Assembly (NCBI RefSeq): GCF_017303275.1
Contig: NZ_JAFKOJ010000004.1
Span: forward strand, 359,523-423,522
Source of the DNA: Bacillus sp. NTK034
GTDB lineage: Bacteria; Bacillota; Bacilli; Bacillales; Cytobacillaceae
Reading direction: 5' to 3'
Length of the DNA: 64,000 nt
In this document: positions 17,530-27,061 of the stretch, in pieces
Layout: every line of letters begins with the position of its first letter
How positions within the stretch are numbered: the stretch's first letter is position 1
Translations under genes and position numbers: made by a program
The notes under the pieces: generated by a model
The model's input: the letters and a program-made list of their open reading frames with translations, nothing else
What the model was told of the DNA's origin: nothing
The model's database searches: none

Positions 17530-18747
17530 TTGAGAAAGCCAAAGATTGTTATCCTCGGTGCAGGCTACGGAGGTTTGATGGTTGCAACCCGTTTGCAGAA
17601 ATCTGTAGGAGCAAACGAAGCGGAAATCGTTTTAGTGAACAAGAATGACTACCATTATGAAACTACATGGCTGCATGAGGCATCAGCCGGAACACTTCAT
17701 CACGATCGTGTACGCTATGATATAAAAGATGTTATTGACCGCAACAAAGTTGAATTCGTTCAGGGAGTTGCTCTCGAAATTAAAACAGAAGAAAAGAAAG
17801 TCATTTTGGAAAATGGCGAAATTGACTATGATTATCTAGTTGTTTCTCTAGGAGCTGAGCCGGAAACATTCGGTATTAAAGGGCTTAAGGAACATGCATT
17901 TTCTATTGTCAATGTTAATGCTGCGCGTCAGATTCGTGAGCATATTGAATATCAATTTGCTACTTACAATACAGACGCCGAGAAAAAAGACGAGCGCCTT
18001 ACAATAGTTGTCGGCGGTGCAGGCTTCACGGGCATTGAATTCCTTGGAGAATTGGCAAACCGTGTTCCTGAGCTTTGCAAAGAGTATGATGTAGACTACC
18101 ACAAAGTGAAAATCATTTGCGTGGAAGCAGCACCAATGGTTCTTCCTGGCTTCGATCCTGAGCTTGTTAATTACGCTGTATCTCACCTGGAGAAAAAAGG
18201 CGTACAATTCATGATTGGAACAGCTATTAAGGAAGCTACGCCTGAAGGCATCATCGTTGGTAAGGGCGAGGATGAAGTAGAAGAAATCAAAGCTGCAACT
18301 GTTGTCTGGGCTGCAGGTGTACGCGGAAATTCCATTATTGAAAATTCCGGCATTGAAGCAATGCGCGGCCGTGTAAAGGTTCAGCCTGATTTGCGTGCTC
18401 CTGGCCATGATAATCTGTTTATCATCGGTGACTGCTCATTAATCATCAATGAAGAAATTAACCGTCCATACCCTCCTACTGCACAAATTGCTATGCAGCA
18501 GGGTGAAGTATGTGCACGAAACATTACTGCATTAATCCGCAATAAAACTGAACTTGAAACATTTACTCCAGATATTAAAGGTACTGTATGTTCTCTTGGT
18601 GAACACGATGCGATCGGTGTTGCATTCGGCAAGAAAATGGTTGGTACTAAAGCTTCATTCATGAAGAAGATGATCGATAACCGTGCTCTTTACATGGTTG
18701 GCGGACCATCTCTTGTATTGAAAAAAGGTAAATTCAACGTTCTTTAA
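17530..18747 (+). CDS. yumB: NADH:quinone oxidoreductase, NDH-2 type (YumB)
   Basis: This 405-residue membrane-associated flavoenzyme oxidises NADH and reduces menaquinone without pumping protons. FAD motif: [18 protein letters not shown] motif: [17 protein letters not shown]. The quinone-side signature is [15 protein letters not shown] and NLFIIGDCS is the FAD contact. The TTG at 17530 gives [12 protein letters not shown], the expected N-terminus, with AAAAAGGTGG about 11 nt upstream; a GTG at 17515 overlaps that site. A Rex-like operator upstream suggests that the NADH/NAD+ ratio controls expression. Confidence 0.94.
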   Translation: MRKPKIVILGAGYGGLMVATRLQKSVGANEAEIVLVNKNDYHYETTWLHEASAGTLHHDRVRYDIKDVIDRNKVEFVQGVALEIKTEEKKVILENGEIDYDYLVVSLGAEPETFGIKGLKEHAFSIVNVNAARQIREHIEYQFATYNTDAEKKDERLTIVVGGAGFTGIEFLGELANRVPELCKEYDVDYHKVKIICVEAAPMVLPGFDPELVNYAVSHLEKKGVQFMIGTAIKEATPEGIIVGKGEDEVEEIKAATVVWAAGVRGNSIIENSGIEAMRGRVKVQPDLRAPGHDNLFIIGDCSLIINEEINRPYPPTAQIAMQQGEVCARNITALIRNKTELETFTPDIKGTVCSLGEHDAIGVAFGKKMVGTKASFMKKMIDNRALYMVGGPSLVLKKGKFNVL

Positions 18748-18769
18748 TAAATCAGCTATCATTTATATA

Positions 18770-18803
18770 AGGGGATGGACTCTATAGTCTGTCCCTTTTT
18801 TAT
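18770..18803 (+). terminator. Terminator of yumB
   Basis: GGGGATGGAC and GTCTGTCCC arms with a 6-nt loop are followed by TTTTTT. Confidence 0.85.
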
Positions 18804-18847
18804 TGGAGATTTTTCGTGGTAGAATTTATGTAAAAGGGGGTTTTTGG

Positions 18848-19339
18848 ATGGGAGTCGAACATAAAAGGGGAAAGGTCTGGCTGGCGGTTTCCGGGCTTGT
18901 TATTTCCGCGGATGGCAAATGGCTGGTCGTTAAAAAGAAATACGGAGGCCTTAAAGGCAAATGGTCTCTGCCGGCAGGGTTTGTGGAAACAGGCGAAACT
19001 GCTGATGAAGCAGCAGTTCGTGAAGTAGAAGAAGAGACGGGAATCAAATGTTCAGTGAAAGGCTTGCTTGGATTGCGTACAGGCGTCATCAAAGGGGAAG
19101 TCAGCGATAATATGGTTTTGTTTTTACTGGAGGCTGAACCTGGACAATCATTAAAAGTTCAGGAAAGTGAACTTTTTGACGTGCAGTATCGCAATCCGAA
19201 AGAGCTCGCCAATGATCCGGATGCATCAGTTCTATTAAAATACATATTAGACTCTTCTGATTCCTCTATAAAGCCTTTGATTAATGGCATTAATCCCGGA
19301 GATACTTTCGGATACACAGCATATAAATTATTTTTATAA
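18848..19339 (+). CDS. NUDIX hydrolase
   Basis: This 163-residue protein hydrolyses a nucleoside diphosphate linked to some group X. The full Nudix box is visible at about residues 41-63: [13 protein letters not shown] followed by REVEEETGI, matching Gx5Ex7REUxEExGU. The preceding GKWSLPAG is typical. Substrate unknown. The ATG at 18848 has AAAAGGGGG 7 nt upstream. It lies between yumB and yuiA, transcribed in the same direction but after a terminator. Confidence 0.88.
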   Translation: MGVEHKRGKVWLAVSGLVISADGKWLVVKKKYGGLKGKWSLPAGFVETGETADEAAVREVEEETGIKCSVKGLLGLRTGVIKGEVSDNMVLFLLEAEPGQSLKVQESELFDVQYRNPKELANDPDASVLLKYILDSSDSSIKPLINGINPGDTFGYTAYKLFL

Positions 19340-19498
19340 TTTTCTGAAATTTAGAGATAGAACGAGAAATTAGAAGCAAACAGTGCTTGTATGCGTTTCC
19401 AACGATAGTTTTTCATGAAATATGGAGCTTTTCATTTATTCATATCCTTGATATATTATCAGAAAATTCAGTTACGAAATTCAAAGGAGATGAACGAA

Positions 19499-19624
19499 AT
19501 GACAGCTAAGAATTATGAAAATAAAGAGTGTATGTATTGTTCAGGGAAAGGATATTTCCAATTATTATTAGGTGGATCTGAAACTTGCAGCTGCTGTGGC
19601 GGTACAGGAAAGAAAAAGGAATAA
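19499..19624 (+). CDS. yuiA: Small DnaJ-type zinc-finger-like protein (YuiA)
   Basis: This 41-residue protein contains two CxxCxGxG-like motifs, CMYCSGKGYF and CSCCGGTGKK, which together could bind one zinc ion as in the DnaJ central domain. It matches YuiA of B. subtilis. The ATG at 19499 has AAAGGAG 9 nt upstream; upstream in-frame codons are not needed. It is followed by yuiB and yuiC as in B. subtilis. Function unknown. Confidence 0.82.
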   Translation: MTAKNYENKECMYCSGKGYFQLLLGGSETCSCCGGTGKKKE

Positions 19625-19629
19625 ACAAA

Positions 19630-19659
19630 AAATTTCGCGGAATGCGAAGTTTTTCTTTT
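19630..19659 (+). terminator. Terminator of yuiA
   Basis: TTCGC and GCGAA arms plus A and T tracts form a short stem after the yuiA stop. Confidence 0.7.
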
Positions 19660-19698
19660 CAAAGGAGAAAGCATAAATTCTGAAATTAGATAACTTTC

Positions 19699-19820
19699 CA
19701 GCGCAAGCAGCCTGCCCCCTCGAGGAGGCCCCCAGGATGGGGGTCATGCAGATGTTGCCACAGGACGTGGCGTTCTTAATCTGCGATCTTTTAGTGGGAA
19801 AGACGCTTCCGCTTTTCTTG
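19699..19820. repeat. Dispersed structured repeat with two AGGA-loop hairpins
   Basis: The outer edges (AGCGCAAGCAGCCTGCCCCC, CTCGAGG and GACGCTTCCGCTTTT) match the repeat family at 36.5 kb. Inside are two hairpins. The first is CCCCC-AGGAT-GGGGG (19729-19743). The second has outer arms GCAGAT (19748-19753) and ATCTGC (19779-19784) and an inner GCCAC-AGGAC-GTGGC (19757-19771). The same two hairpins recur at 36443-36498 with paired base changes. It lies between yuiA and yuiB. Confidence 0.82.
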
Positions 19821-19883
19821 TTGACTCCCCAATCCACATTAAAGTACACTAAATATTGATGTGCTAAGGGAGGAAACAAGTTC

Positions 19884-20207
19884 ATGCAAATGACGATTTT
19901 CGTTTTGCCTATTTCGATGCTTCTATTTTTTGTGCTGTTTTTTGGGATAGGTTTTATATTAAATATGCTGTTAAGAATGTCTTGGATCATGGCCATTATT
20001 TATCCTATTATCGCCATCTTTATCATTGATAAAGTTCGTTTTATTGAATATTTTCAAAACCCGGGGGAATCGTTTTCCAGTCTTGGCGTTGAATTGTCCA
20101 GCCTCGCTCTGGCTGACATCCTCATATTAAGCAGCGGAATGGCAGGCGCCATCGTTGCTGGAATTACGATTAGGCTGCTCCGTAAAAAAGGATATCGGAT
20201 GTTTTAA
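19884..20207 (+). CDS. yuiB: YuiB family membrane protein
   Basis: This 107-residue protein has about three membrane segments: two closely spaced near the N-terminus (LPISMLLFFVLFFGIGFILN and IMAIIYPIIAIFII) and one near the C-terminus (LADILILSSGMAGAIVAGI), ending in a basic tail. It matches YuiB of B. subtilis, whose function is unknown. A GGGAGG site precedes the ATG. It lies in the yuiA-yuiB-yuiC order. Confidence 0.85.
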   Translation: MQMTIFVLPISMLLFFVLFFGIGFILNMLLRMSWIMAIIYPIIAIFIIDKVRFIEYFQNPGESFSSLGVELSSLALADILILSSGMAGAIVAGITIRLLRKKGYRMF

Positions 20208-20215
20208 ATTGGTTA

Positions 20216-20246
20216 TGAAATCTCTGCTGAAGGCAGGGATTTTTTA
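20216..20246 (+). terminator. Terminator of yuiB
   Basis: AATCTCTGC and GCAGGGATT arms with a 5-nt loop are followed by a T tract. Confidence 0.8.
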
Positions 20247-20399
20247 TTTTTTTTGATTAGTGTGATCAAATCGCCTAAGCCTATGGTATCACTGGCTTTA
20301 GCCTGTCTGAAAACGGATGCTCGGAGGCCGCCGCTCCCCTGAGTTATGAATATTTCTCTCGAAGATGGGAAATGAATAACTTTGGGAGGAGTGTAATAG

Positions 20400-21116
20400 A
20401 TGAGCAAATTAAAAATATGGATGAAACGTTCGGTAATGTCAGCCTTATTTATTGGCGCGTTATTGACAACTTTCCATTCGATTTCCGGAGTGGATGCAAG
20501 ATCAATTGTTCAGCTGCATCAAAGTGATGCTGAACAAGCTGACGAGGATGGAAATTCAAAGTTTGACCATACATTAAAATCGGTTGGCGTAGCATTTAAG
20601 TTTTTAAAGCAGGCAGTGAGTCTGGAGCCTAAGATTTCAGCAAGTGAAGTTGTGGCAAGTGAACAGCCGCCGACCCTGGAAGAATCGATTGACTGGTCAC
20701 AGTATCAGAAACAACAAGTAATAGCTACTGGGTATACGGCATTTTACGAGTCGACAGGCAAAAATCCGGATCATCCGTCCTTTGGCATTACATACTCAGG
20801 TGTTAAAGTAAAAAGGGATTTATACTCTACCGTCGCAGCAGATTTGAATGTTTTTCCGATTGGAACGATATTGTTTATCCCTGATTATGGATATGGTGTT
20901 GTAGCCGATAAGGGCGGTGCCATTAAAGGGAATAAATTGGACCTTTATTATGAAACAGTGGATGATGTTTACAATAACTGGGGAAAGAAAACGCTCGATG
21001 TTTACATCGTTGAAATGGGCGATGGAACCCTGACGGAAGAAGAATTAAAGTTACTGAATGAAAATGAATCTATGCAGGTTTTTAGACAGCAATATATTAA
21101 ATCTGAGAAAAAATAA
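20400..21116 (+). CDS. yuiC: 3D-domain muralytic protein (YuiC)
   Basis: This 238-residue protein has an N-terminal membrane/signal segment ([15 protein letters not shown]) and a C-terminal 3D domain of the Sps/Rpf-like peptidoglycan lytic family. B. subtilis YuiC is a structurally studied member that cleaves peptidoglycan. Expected acidic residues lie in [19 protein letters not shown], and TGYTAFYES opens the domain. The middle (about 35-95) is a linker. A GGGAGGAG site precedes the ATG. It probably acts on the cell wall in stationary phase. Confidence 0.88.
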   Translation: MSKLKIWMKRSVMSALFIGALLTTFHSISGVDARSIVQLHQSDAEQADEDGNSKFDHTLKSVGVAFKFLKQAVSLEPKISASEVVASEQPPTLEESIDWSQYQKQQVIATGYTAFYESTGKNPDHPSFGITYSGVKVKRDLYSTVAADLNVFPIGTILFIPDYGYGVVADKGGAIKGNKLDLYYETVDDVYNNWGKKTLDVYIVEMGDGTLTEEELKLLNENESMQVFRQQYIKSEKK

Positions 21117-21128
21117 TTACGGAATGCA

Positions 21129-21170
21129 GGCAAATCCGCGAAACTAATCGGATTTGCCTCTTTATTTTTA
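21129..21170. terminator. Terminator between yuiC and the convergent gene
   Basis: GGCAAATCCG and CGGATTTGCC form a 10-bp stem with a T-rich tail. Confidence 0.88.
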
Positions 21171-21953
21171 TAACATTGAAAATGACTGCGGATGAATTTT
21201 TTTAGCTAATTTGATAGCTCCTTCAATCAGGCGTGGTGATGGCCTGCAAAAAAGTTCTTCTTCCAGAATCAGGACTTTGTTCTGCTTAACTGCTTCCATT
21301 TCACTCCAGCCTGGACGTTTCAGAATAACTTCCGGATTTACCTTTTCTCTTCTGACACCGACCCACGCGAGACAGATATAATCAGGCTGGCGATTTAGGA
21401 CATCTTCCCAATCAGTCTGTATACTTGCCAGCTCAACATCCCTGAATAAATTCGTTCCACCGGCAATTTCACTGATTTCCGTCAGCCAATTGACCTTGCC
21501 CGGTGTAAATACGGGCTTGGGCCACCATTCCCAATAGAGGCTAGGTTTTTTTTCAATCCTGCTTGAGATGAGCTTAAGTTCCTCTATTTTTGCAGCAAAC
21601 TCTTTAGCAGCCAAAATGCCTCTTTCAGGCTTCCCAATTTTTTCAGCTGCAAAAACCAGGTCCTGTTCAATATCTGCCAGGCTTTGAGGATTTAAAACAA
21701 TGTGGGGAATCTGCCTTTTTTCAAGCTCCGCTACATTCTTTTCCATGCCGGGTACACTAAGGGATGCGAGCACAAGATCAGGCTTCAATTCTTCCACTTT
21801 GTCCATATTAATAGACAAGTCAGGGCCAAGCCGGGGCAGCTTGGAGATTTGGCCGGGCCAATCCGAATAATCGTCCACCCCCGCGAGCATATCAGTAAAA
21901 CCCAAGTATTCCACTAATTCCGTATTGCTTGGGCATAAGGAAAGGATTTTCAC
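21168..21953 (-). CDS. BtuF-like cobalamin-binding protein without signal peptide
   Basis: This 261-residue protein has the periplasmic-binding-protein fold of BtuF/FepB-type proteins (MKILSLCPSNTELVEYLG, LKPDLVLAS, WPKPVFTPGKVNWLTEISEIAGG). It starts directly with the first beta strand, so there is no signal peptide or lipobox and it should stay in the cytoplasm. No ABC permease or ATPase gene is near. Such stand-alone proteins are usually annotated as cobalamin-binding, but ligand and role are unproven. It lies 15 nt after yuiD on the same strand, so the two are probably co-transcribed. The start is the GTG at 21953, with only a weak ribosome binding site. Confidence 0.8.
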   Translation of the reverse strand: MKILSLCPSNTELVEYLGFTDMLAGVDDYSDWPGQISKLPRLGPDLSINMDKVEELKPDLVLASLSVPGMEKNVAELEKRQIPHIVLNPQSLADIEQDLVFAAEKIGKPERGILAAKEFAAKIEELKLISSRIEKKPSLYWEWWPKPVFTPGKVNWLTEISEIAGGTNLFRDVELASIQTDWEDVLNRQPDYICLAWVGVRREKVNPEVILKRPGWSEMEAVKQNKVLILEEELFCRPSPRLIEGAIKLAKKIHPQSFSML

Positions 21954-21968
21954 TTCAAATCACAACCT

Positions 21969-22445
21969 TCAGGAAAATAAATAATGAAGTCCTAAAGTTA
22001 ATAGGATTCCAGTCAGGCCGCCAAATAGAACTTCTATCGGCTTATGGCCCAGCAGCTCCTTCAATTCTTTCTGTTTTTCTTGGTCTTCTTTCTTCTGCCA
22101 TGTCTTTGCTTCTTCAACAAATTTATTGAAGTCGGCAACAAGCTGGTTTAATACAATCGCCTGTTCCCCAGCCTGGCGTCGCACTCCGGTAGCATCAAAC
22201 ATCGTGATAATGGCAAATACGGCTGAGACAGCGAATACAGCGGAGTCTATTCCAGTCTCTAGTGCCACTCCGGTTGAAAGGGCAGTTACTGCTGCTGAGT
22301 GTGAGCTGGGCATTCCGCCAGTACTTGTCAAAAGGGACCAATCCACTTTTCGGGTGGCAATAAATTGAATGGGTACTTTTACAAATTGGGCAAAGAAGAT
22401 GGCTGCCAATGCAGACCATAAAGGGAAATTCGTCAATAATTCCAT
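21969..22445 (-). CDS. yuiD: YuiD, divergent PAP2-family membrane protein
   Basis: This 158-residue membrane protein belongs to the divergent PAP2 (DUF212) family. TGGMPSSHSAAVTALSTG matches the PSGH-like phosphatase motif and MFDATGVRRQAGEQA is a second conserved block. It has three to four membrane segments, with LLGHKPIEVLFGGLTGILL at the C-terminus. The ATG at 22445 gives exactly the B. subtilis length and has GAGGTGG upstream. The substrate is unknown. Confidence 0.92.
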   Translation of the reverse strand: MELLTNFPLWSALAAIFFAQFVKVPIQFIATRKVDWSLLTSTGGMPSSHSAAVTALSTGVALETGIDSAVFAVSAVFAIITMFDATGVRRQAGEQAIVLNQLVADFNKFVEEAKTWQKKEDQEKQKELKELLGHKPIEVLFGGLTGILLTLGLHYLFS

Positions 22446-22572
22446 ATGAGACCACCTCTTGAGTGTATGATACTCCCGCTGCAGCTTCAAATAGGCAGTT
22501 TACCGGAACTGCCGAAAGCTATACTAACTAATATTCTCCAACAGATTGTTCCTTCCTGCAAGCTGATCTATT

Positions 22573-23238
22573 TTAAGTTTTTGTTAATCGATGCTTTTTC
22601 TGAAAATAAGCTGTTGCTGTCAGTGAAATCAAAAGAAGCCATTCAAAGGCATTTATGGCAGCTTCACTTTCAATTGGAATATCAATGGCGCTTCCGATAA
22701 TCATCAATGCAGTTCCGGAAAAAAACCAGAACCAGCCCTGTTTGCGCCAAACAACAACAGATGCCGCCAGCAGCACAGCAGATACAATCAGCACCATAAG
22801 GGGAGGGCCTCCTGATGTCTCTGAATCTGAATAACTAAGAACGCCAAATTCCCATTTTGGTTCCAGATTAAGTCCGAATACTTCAGCAGCAAGTTCCAGA
22901 ATAATTAATCCTGCTGTAAGCAAATAGGCCATCGATTTGGATGTGCCTGTTTTGGCCCATTCTAGATCTGCTTGTTTTAAAGTTTTCCAGGAGTAAAGGA
23001 CAAGCAGTGGGGTGAAAAAAGCGTGTATCCAAAAACGGGCATAATTCAGATGCTTTAAAATATTGCCCTCCCCGATAAAACGGCCGGCAGCCAGAATAGC
23101 GTTATCGTAAATTAACCCGAGAAGAACAGGAAGCAGGAAAGCAGCACTAATGGAGCCATTGTCTTTTGCAGCACATAGCGCCCAGAAGAATAGCAGGATA
23201 TATCCCGCTGCAAAGGCTGCAAATAATAGAGGATCCAT
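22573..23238 (-). CDS. Polytopic membrane protein, function unknown
   Basis: This 221-residue protein has about six hydrophobic segments (for example LLFAAFAAGYILLFFWAL, AAFLLPVLLGLIYDNAIL, WIHAFFTPLLVLY, MVLIVSAVLLAASVVVW). Charged or polar residues inside segments (YDNA, RFWIH) suggest an active or transport site. I do not recognise a family firmly. AAAGGAG lies before the ATG at 23238. It is upstream of yuiD on the same strand with a 127-nt gap, so co-transcription is possible but not certain. Confidence 0.72.
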   Translation of the reverse strand: MDPLLFAAFAAGYILLFFWALCAAKDNGSISAAFLLPVLLGLIYDNAILAAGRFIGEGNILKHLNYARFWIHAFFTPLLVLYSWKTLKQADLEWAKTGTSKSMAYLLTAGLIILELAAEVFGLNLEPKWEFGVLSYSDSETSGGPPLMVLIVSAVLLAASVVVWRKQGWFWFFSGTALMIIGSAIDIPIESEAAINAFEWLLLISLTATAYFQKKHRLTKT

Positions 23239-23372
23239 ATCATTCTCCTTTCTGTCTCTATTTTCTTTACCCAATAATTAAAGAATATACTTAAGGATTG
23301 TACATATAGGATAATCACTTTCGTTTTTGTTAAAATGAAAGTGATAGGAAGTTCTGAACATGGGGTGATTTC

Positions 23373-23750
23373 ATGGAAGATTATCCTCTTGAATATTACG
23401 AATTCTTTGTCAGTTTCAATGAAGGTGACTATTACACATGCCATGATCTTCTTGAGGAAATATGGATGACTGACAAAGGCAATCTATTTTTGAAAGGCCT
23501 GCTGCAAATGAGTGTCAGCATCTATCATTATGAATACGGCAATGTCAAAGGAGCAAGGCTGATGATGCAGGCGGCACAGGAATACTTGCAGTCTTACCGG
23601 CCAAAACACTGGGGGATTAATCTTGAGCATGTGTATGGATTTATTGAAGAATGCCTCTCTATTTTTCCGGAAGATATCGATCGGATCCCATTTGAAATGA
23701 TAGAAACTCTTCCTAAACTGCCGCAGCTGGTGCTATATTTGGAAGATTAG
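23373..23750 (+). CDS. DUF309 domain protein
   Basis: This 125-residue soluble helical protein carries the DUF309 signature FNEGDYYTCHDLLEEIWM near the N-terminus (about residues 14-31), followed by GLLQMSVSIYHYEYGNVKGA. The conserved His and Glu residues suggest a metal or substrate site, but no function is known. GGGGTGA precedes the ATG at 23373. It lies alone between a divergent membrane protein gene and pepA. Confidence 0.85.
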   Translation: MEDYPLEYYEFFVSFNEGDYYTCHDLLEEIWMTDKGNLFLKGLLQMSVSIYHYEYGNVKGARLMMQAAQEYLQSYRPKHWGINLEHVYGFIEECLSIFPEDIDRIPFEMIETLPKLPQLVLYLED

Positions 23751-23840
23751 CAAGAGCAGAAACATCATAAAATTAGATAGTCGAAATAATTTAATATTTT
23801 CGATATAATAAGATGAAAAATATATTATGGGGGTGCGAGA

Positions 23841-25343
23841 ATGTTTTCAGTAAAGAAAGAGTTTGACTTCTCAGCCGAACAGGAATGCCTGATTGTTGGT
23901 GTCTTCGATAAACCAGCCAGGTTTGAAGGTGTGCTGGCCCGTGCAGATGACCAATTTGACGGCCAGCTGACAGAACTGGTGAAAAGCGGGGATATTTCTG
24001 CCAAGAAAAAAGCCATTGCAAAAATACATACTTTTGGAAAAATCGGGCCTAAACGATTAATTACAGTCGGCCTTGGAAAAGAAAAAGAATTCAGCTTTGA
24101 AGGGTTGCGTGAAGCATTGGGCAGGGCATTCAAGGAAGTGAAATCGTCCAGGCTTCAAAATGCGGGTGTTTACCTTGATACATTTATTGGAGGAAATGTT
24201 GATGCGCTTGATGCAGCCCATGCAGCCAGCGAGGCGTTTGCTCTTTCCACCTATAAATTTGAAGATTACAAACAGAAATCGAACGAACCCGAAAAGGAAG
24301 TTGAAAGTATTGCCGTTTTTTGTGAAGCCGCAGATGAGGAAGATGTAAAGGCCTCCCTTACTGTAGGGTATGCCCACGGGAAAGGAACGAACTCAGCCCG
24401 TACATTAGTTAACCTGCCAGGCAATATGCTGACTGCCACTGATCTGGCAAATTACTCTTCTGAACTGGCATGGAGATACGGATTTGAAGTGGAAATCCTT
24501 GAAAAAGAAGATATGCTTAAGCTTGGCATGGGTGCTCTTCTGGCAGTTAATCAGGGATCAGCAGAGCCTCCTAAGATGATTGTCATTAAATATCAGGGCA
24601 AGGAGGAATGGAAGGATGTCATCGGCCTGGTGGGCAAAGGAATTACCTTTGATACAGGAGGCTATTCCCTTAAGCCGAAAGACGGCATTGTCGGGATGAA
24701 AACCGACATGGGCGGTGCAGCCGCTGTGCTTGGCGCAATGGAAGTCATCGGCGAACTGAAGCCTGAACAAAATGTTGTCGCTGTTATTCCTTCTACAGAT
24801 AATATGGTGAGCGGAACAGCTTTTAAGCCGGATGATGTCATAACATCCATGAGCGGGAAAACCATTGAAGTCCTTAATACGGATGCAGAAGGGCGTCTGG
24901 CTCTTGCTGATGCGGTCACATATGCAAAGCATCATGGAGCAGATTACCTGGTGGATGTTGCAACTCTGACTGGCGGTGTCATCGTTGCACTGGGGGAAGA
25001 AACAACTGGTGCATTAACCAATAATGAAGAGTGGTTTGAGCAGGTGCTGGAAGCATCCTATGAAGCTGGCGAACCAATCTGGCGTCTGCCTCTTTTTGAA
25101 AAAGATAAAGAAAGAATCAGAAGCAGCAAGGTTGCGGACCTGAACAATTCGCCTGGACGTGCCGGCCATGCCATTATGGGCGGAGGATTTGTAGGTGAAT
25201 TTGCCGAAAACACACCATGGGTGCATCTTGATATTGCAGGTACAGCCACAACAGCCAAAAGCCATGATCTTGGACCAGACGGCGCGACAGGCGTTATGGT
25301 GCGTACATTGGCACTGCTGGTTGAAAGGTTTGAAGCAAACTAA
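23841..25343 (+). CDS. pepA: Leucyl aminopeptidase (cytosol aminopeptidase)
   Basis: This 500-residue M17 metallopeptidase removes N-terminal residues from peptides. The catalytic domain holds the metal ligands and active-site residues in [33 protein letters not shown] and the family signature [13 protein letters not shown]. The N-terminal macro-like domain covers about residues 1-160. The length is normal. It corresponds to YuiE, next to yuiF as in B. subtilis. GGGGGTG precedes the ATG and a strong terminator follows. Confidence 0.95.
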   Translation: MFSVKKEFDFSAEQECLIVGVFDKPARFEGVLARADDQFDGQLTELVKSGDISAKKKAIAKIHTFGKIGPKRLITVGLGKEKEFSFEGLREALGRAFKEVKSSRLQNAGVYLDTFIGGNVDALDAAHAASEAFALSTYKFEDYKQKSNEPEKEVESIAVFCEAADEEDVKASLTVGYAHGKGTNSARTLVNLPGNMLTATDLANYSSELAWRYGFEVEILEKEDMLKLGMGALLAVNQGSAEPPKMIVIKYQGKEEWKDVIGLVGKGITFDTGGYSLKPKDGIVGMKTDMGGAAAVLGAMEVIGELKPEQNVVAVIPSTDNMVSGTAFKPDDVITSMSGKTIEVLNTDAEGRLALADAVTYAKHHGADYLVDVATLTGGVIVALGEETTGALTNNEEWFEQVLEASYEAGEPIWRLPLFEKDKERIRSSKVADLNNSPGRAGHAIMGGGFVGEFAENTPWVHLDIAGTATTAKSHDLGPDGATGVMVRTLALLVERFEAN

Positions 25344-25354
25344 CGATGAATTCA

Positions 25355-25384
25355 GAACTCCGGAGAAATCCGGAGTTTTTTTGC
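25355..25384 (+). terminator. Terminator of pepA
   Basis: AACTCCG and CGGAGTT arms with a short loop are followed by seven T. Confidence 0.88.
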
Positions 25385-25428
25385 AGTTTTTTAGCTTGAA
25401 TTCTCAATGGAACGGTGAAAATGAACTT

Positions 25429-25506
25429 TACCCGCCGGTTAACCTGAAATACCGGCCAAAATCCTCAATTTATCCGCCCAATTCCTAAAAAATACCGGCG
25501 AAAACA
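25429..25506. repeat. Degenerate array with about 21-bp period
   Basis: Units start with TTACCCGCCGGTTAACC, ATACCGGCCAAAATCC, TTATCCGCCCAATTCC and ATACCGGCGAAAAC at about 21-22-bp spacing. The core (TAYCSGCNAAAATCC) resembles the 20-bp units at 12.9 and 61.5 kb. The 311-nt pepA-yuiF gap holds this array, the pepA terminator and the yuiF promoter. Confidence 0.7.
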
Positions 25507-25548
25507 GCGTCTGGCGCAAACTCCCATTTTCGAATCTCCCCAAAATCA

Positions 25549-25578
25549 TTGACACGAAAAGTGGAAGTATGATAGTTT
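25549..25578 (+). promoter_or_regulatory. Candidate yuiF promoter
   Basis: A perfect TTGACA (25549-25554) is followed after 18 nt by TAGTTT (25573-25578), a weak -10. No riboswitch-like structure was recognised in the roughly 75-nt leader. Confidence 0.4.
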
Positions 25579-25654
25579 AATACTTGTGTTTTAGTTCTCT
25601 ACCAATTTAGCGGAGTAAAGTAATGGGATATAAGTACAGAAAGAGGGTATCATC

Positions 25655-26965
25655 ATGAATGCAGTTATACTTGCAGTTTTGATTATGCTTGTTCTCAGCC
25701 TTTTGCGTGTCAATGTGGTTCTTGCCCTAGTGGCTGGAGCATTGGCAGGCGGGCTGGCAGGCGGTTTAAGCATAGATAAAACAATTGAAGTTTTTTCAAA
25801 TGGGCTCGGCGGCAGTGCAGAGGTTGCATTAAGTTATGCGTTATTGGGCGGATTTGCCTTAGCCATTTCCGCAGCCGGACTTCCGAATCTATTAGTGGAA
25901 TGGGTTCTGGCAAAGGTGGGAAAAGACGGGGAATCCAGAGGGAAAACCTTATCAAAGGCACTTATCATATTTTCTATTTTATTAATGTCTATTTTTTCTC
26001 AGAATCTGATTCCAATTCATATTGCGTTTATTCCGATATTAATTCCCCCTTTATTGAAGGTTATGAATGAGCTCGAAATGGACCGCCGGCTGATCGCATC
26101 TGTATTGACATTTGGTTTAACAGCTCCGTATATACTGCTTCCTGCGGGATTTGGCCAAATTTTCCACGGAATACTCGCGGAAAATATGGAGAATAGCGGA
26201 TTGGCTGTGGAAATGGCAGACATCCCGAAAGCCATGCTTATTCCTGTAGCCGGCATGGCTGCTGGTCTTTTAGCTGCATTATTTTTTTACCGTAAAAAAA
26301 GGGATTATCGCCCATCAGAATTAATGGAGACGGAGAAAGGCAACTATTCAAAAAAGAGCATTATTATTTCACTCATTGCGATTGCAGCAGCTCTCATTGT
26401 ACAGCTGCAGCTGGATTCAATGATCTTTGGGGCGCTGACAGGTATTTTAGTTATTTATATCAGCGGAGCTATCAAATGGAACGAGGCAGATCAGCTTTTA
26501 ACAGAGGGCATGAAGATGATGGCATTTATTGGATTTGTTATGCTGGCTGCATTTGGATTTGCAGATGTTTTAAAAGAAACAGGCGATGTTGAAAGCCTTG
26601 TTGAACAGGCGGCAGGAATCATCGGTGATAATAAATCACTAGCTGCATTGCTTATGCTTCTTGTCGGCTTACTTGTTACAATGGGGATTGGATCTTCATT
26701 CTCAACCATCCCGATTATTGCAACCATATTTGTGCCGCTTGCACTAGAGGTTGGCTTCAGTCCGATGGCAACTATTGCTCTAGTAGGGACCGCCGCTGCT
26801 CTTGGAGATGCCGGTTCGCCTGCGTCAGATAGTACATTGGGGCCTACAGCAGGCTTGAATGCAGATGGACAGCACAATCACATATGGGATACTTGTGTGC
26901 CAACATTCCTTCACTACAACATTCCGCTCATCCTGTTTGGATGGCTGGCGGCAATTATCTTATAA
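25655..26965 (+). CDS. yuiF: YuiF-type transporter of the Na+/H+ antiporter-like family
   Basis: This 436-residue protein has about 11-12 membrane segments, starting [19 protein letters not shown] and with Gly-rich helices ([32 protein letters not shown]). The signature [22 protein letters not shown] near residue 385 is typical of this family. It is annotated as a Na+/H+ antiporter-like protein or as an amino-acid (possibly histidine) transporter; the substrate cannot be decided here. It follows pepA as in B. subtilis. Confidence 0.87.
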   Translation: MNAVILAVLIMLVLSLLRVNVVLALVAGALAGGLAGGLSIDKTIEVFSNGLGGSAEVALSYALLGGFALAISAAGLPNLLVEWVLAKVGKDGESRGKTLSKALIIFSILLMSIFSQNLIPIHIAFIPILIPPLLKVMNELEMDRRLIASVLTFGLTAPYILLPAGFGQIFHGILAENMENSGLAVEMADIPKAMLIPVAGMAAGLLAALFFYRKKRDYRPSELMETEKGNYSKKSIIISLIAIAAALIVQLQLDSMIFGALTGILVIYISGAIKWNEADQLLTEGMKMMAFIGFVMLAAFGFADVLKETGDVESLVEQAAGIIGDNKSLAALLMLLVGLLVTMGIGSSFSTIPIIATIFVPLALEVGFSPMATIALVGTAAALGDAGSPASDSTLGPTAGLNADGQHNHIWDTCVPTFLHYNIPLILFGWLAAIIL

Positions 26966-26967
26966 TT

Positions 26968-27000
26968 TTAAGCAGCTTCCATAAAGGGGGCTGCTTTCTC
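26968..27000 (+). terminator. Terminator of yuiF
   Basis: AAGCAGC and GCTGCTT arms with a loop of about 12 nt and a short T-rich tail. Moderate quality. Confidence 0.6.
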
Positions 27001-27061
27001 ACTGCTTTTATCAGTTCGTAAACTAGGGTACGATAAAGGAAAAAGAACTGAGGTGGCTTCA

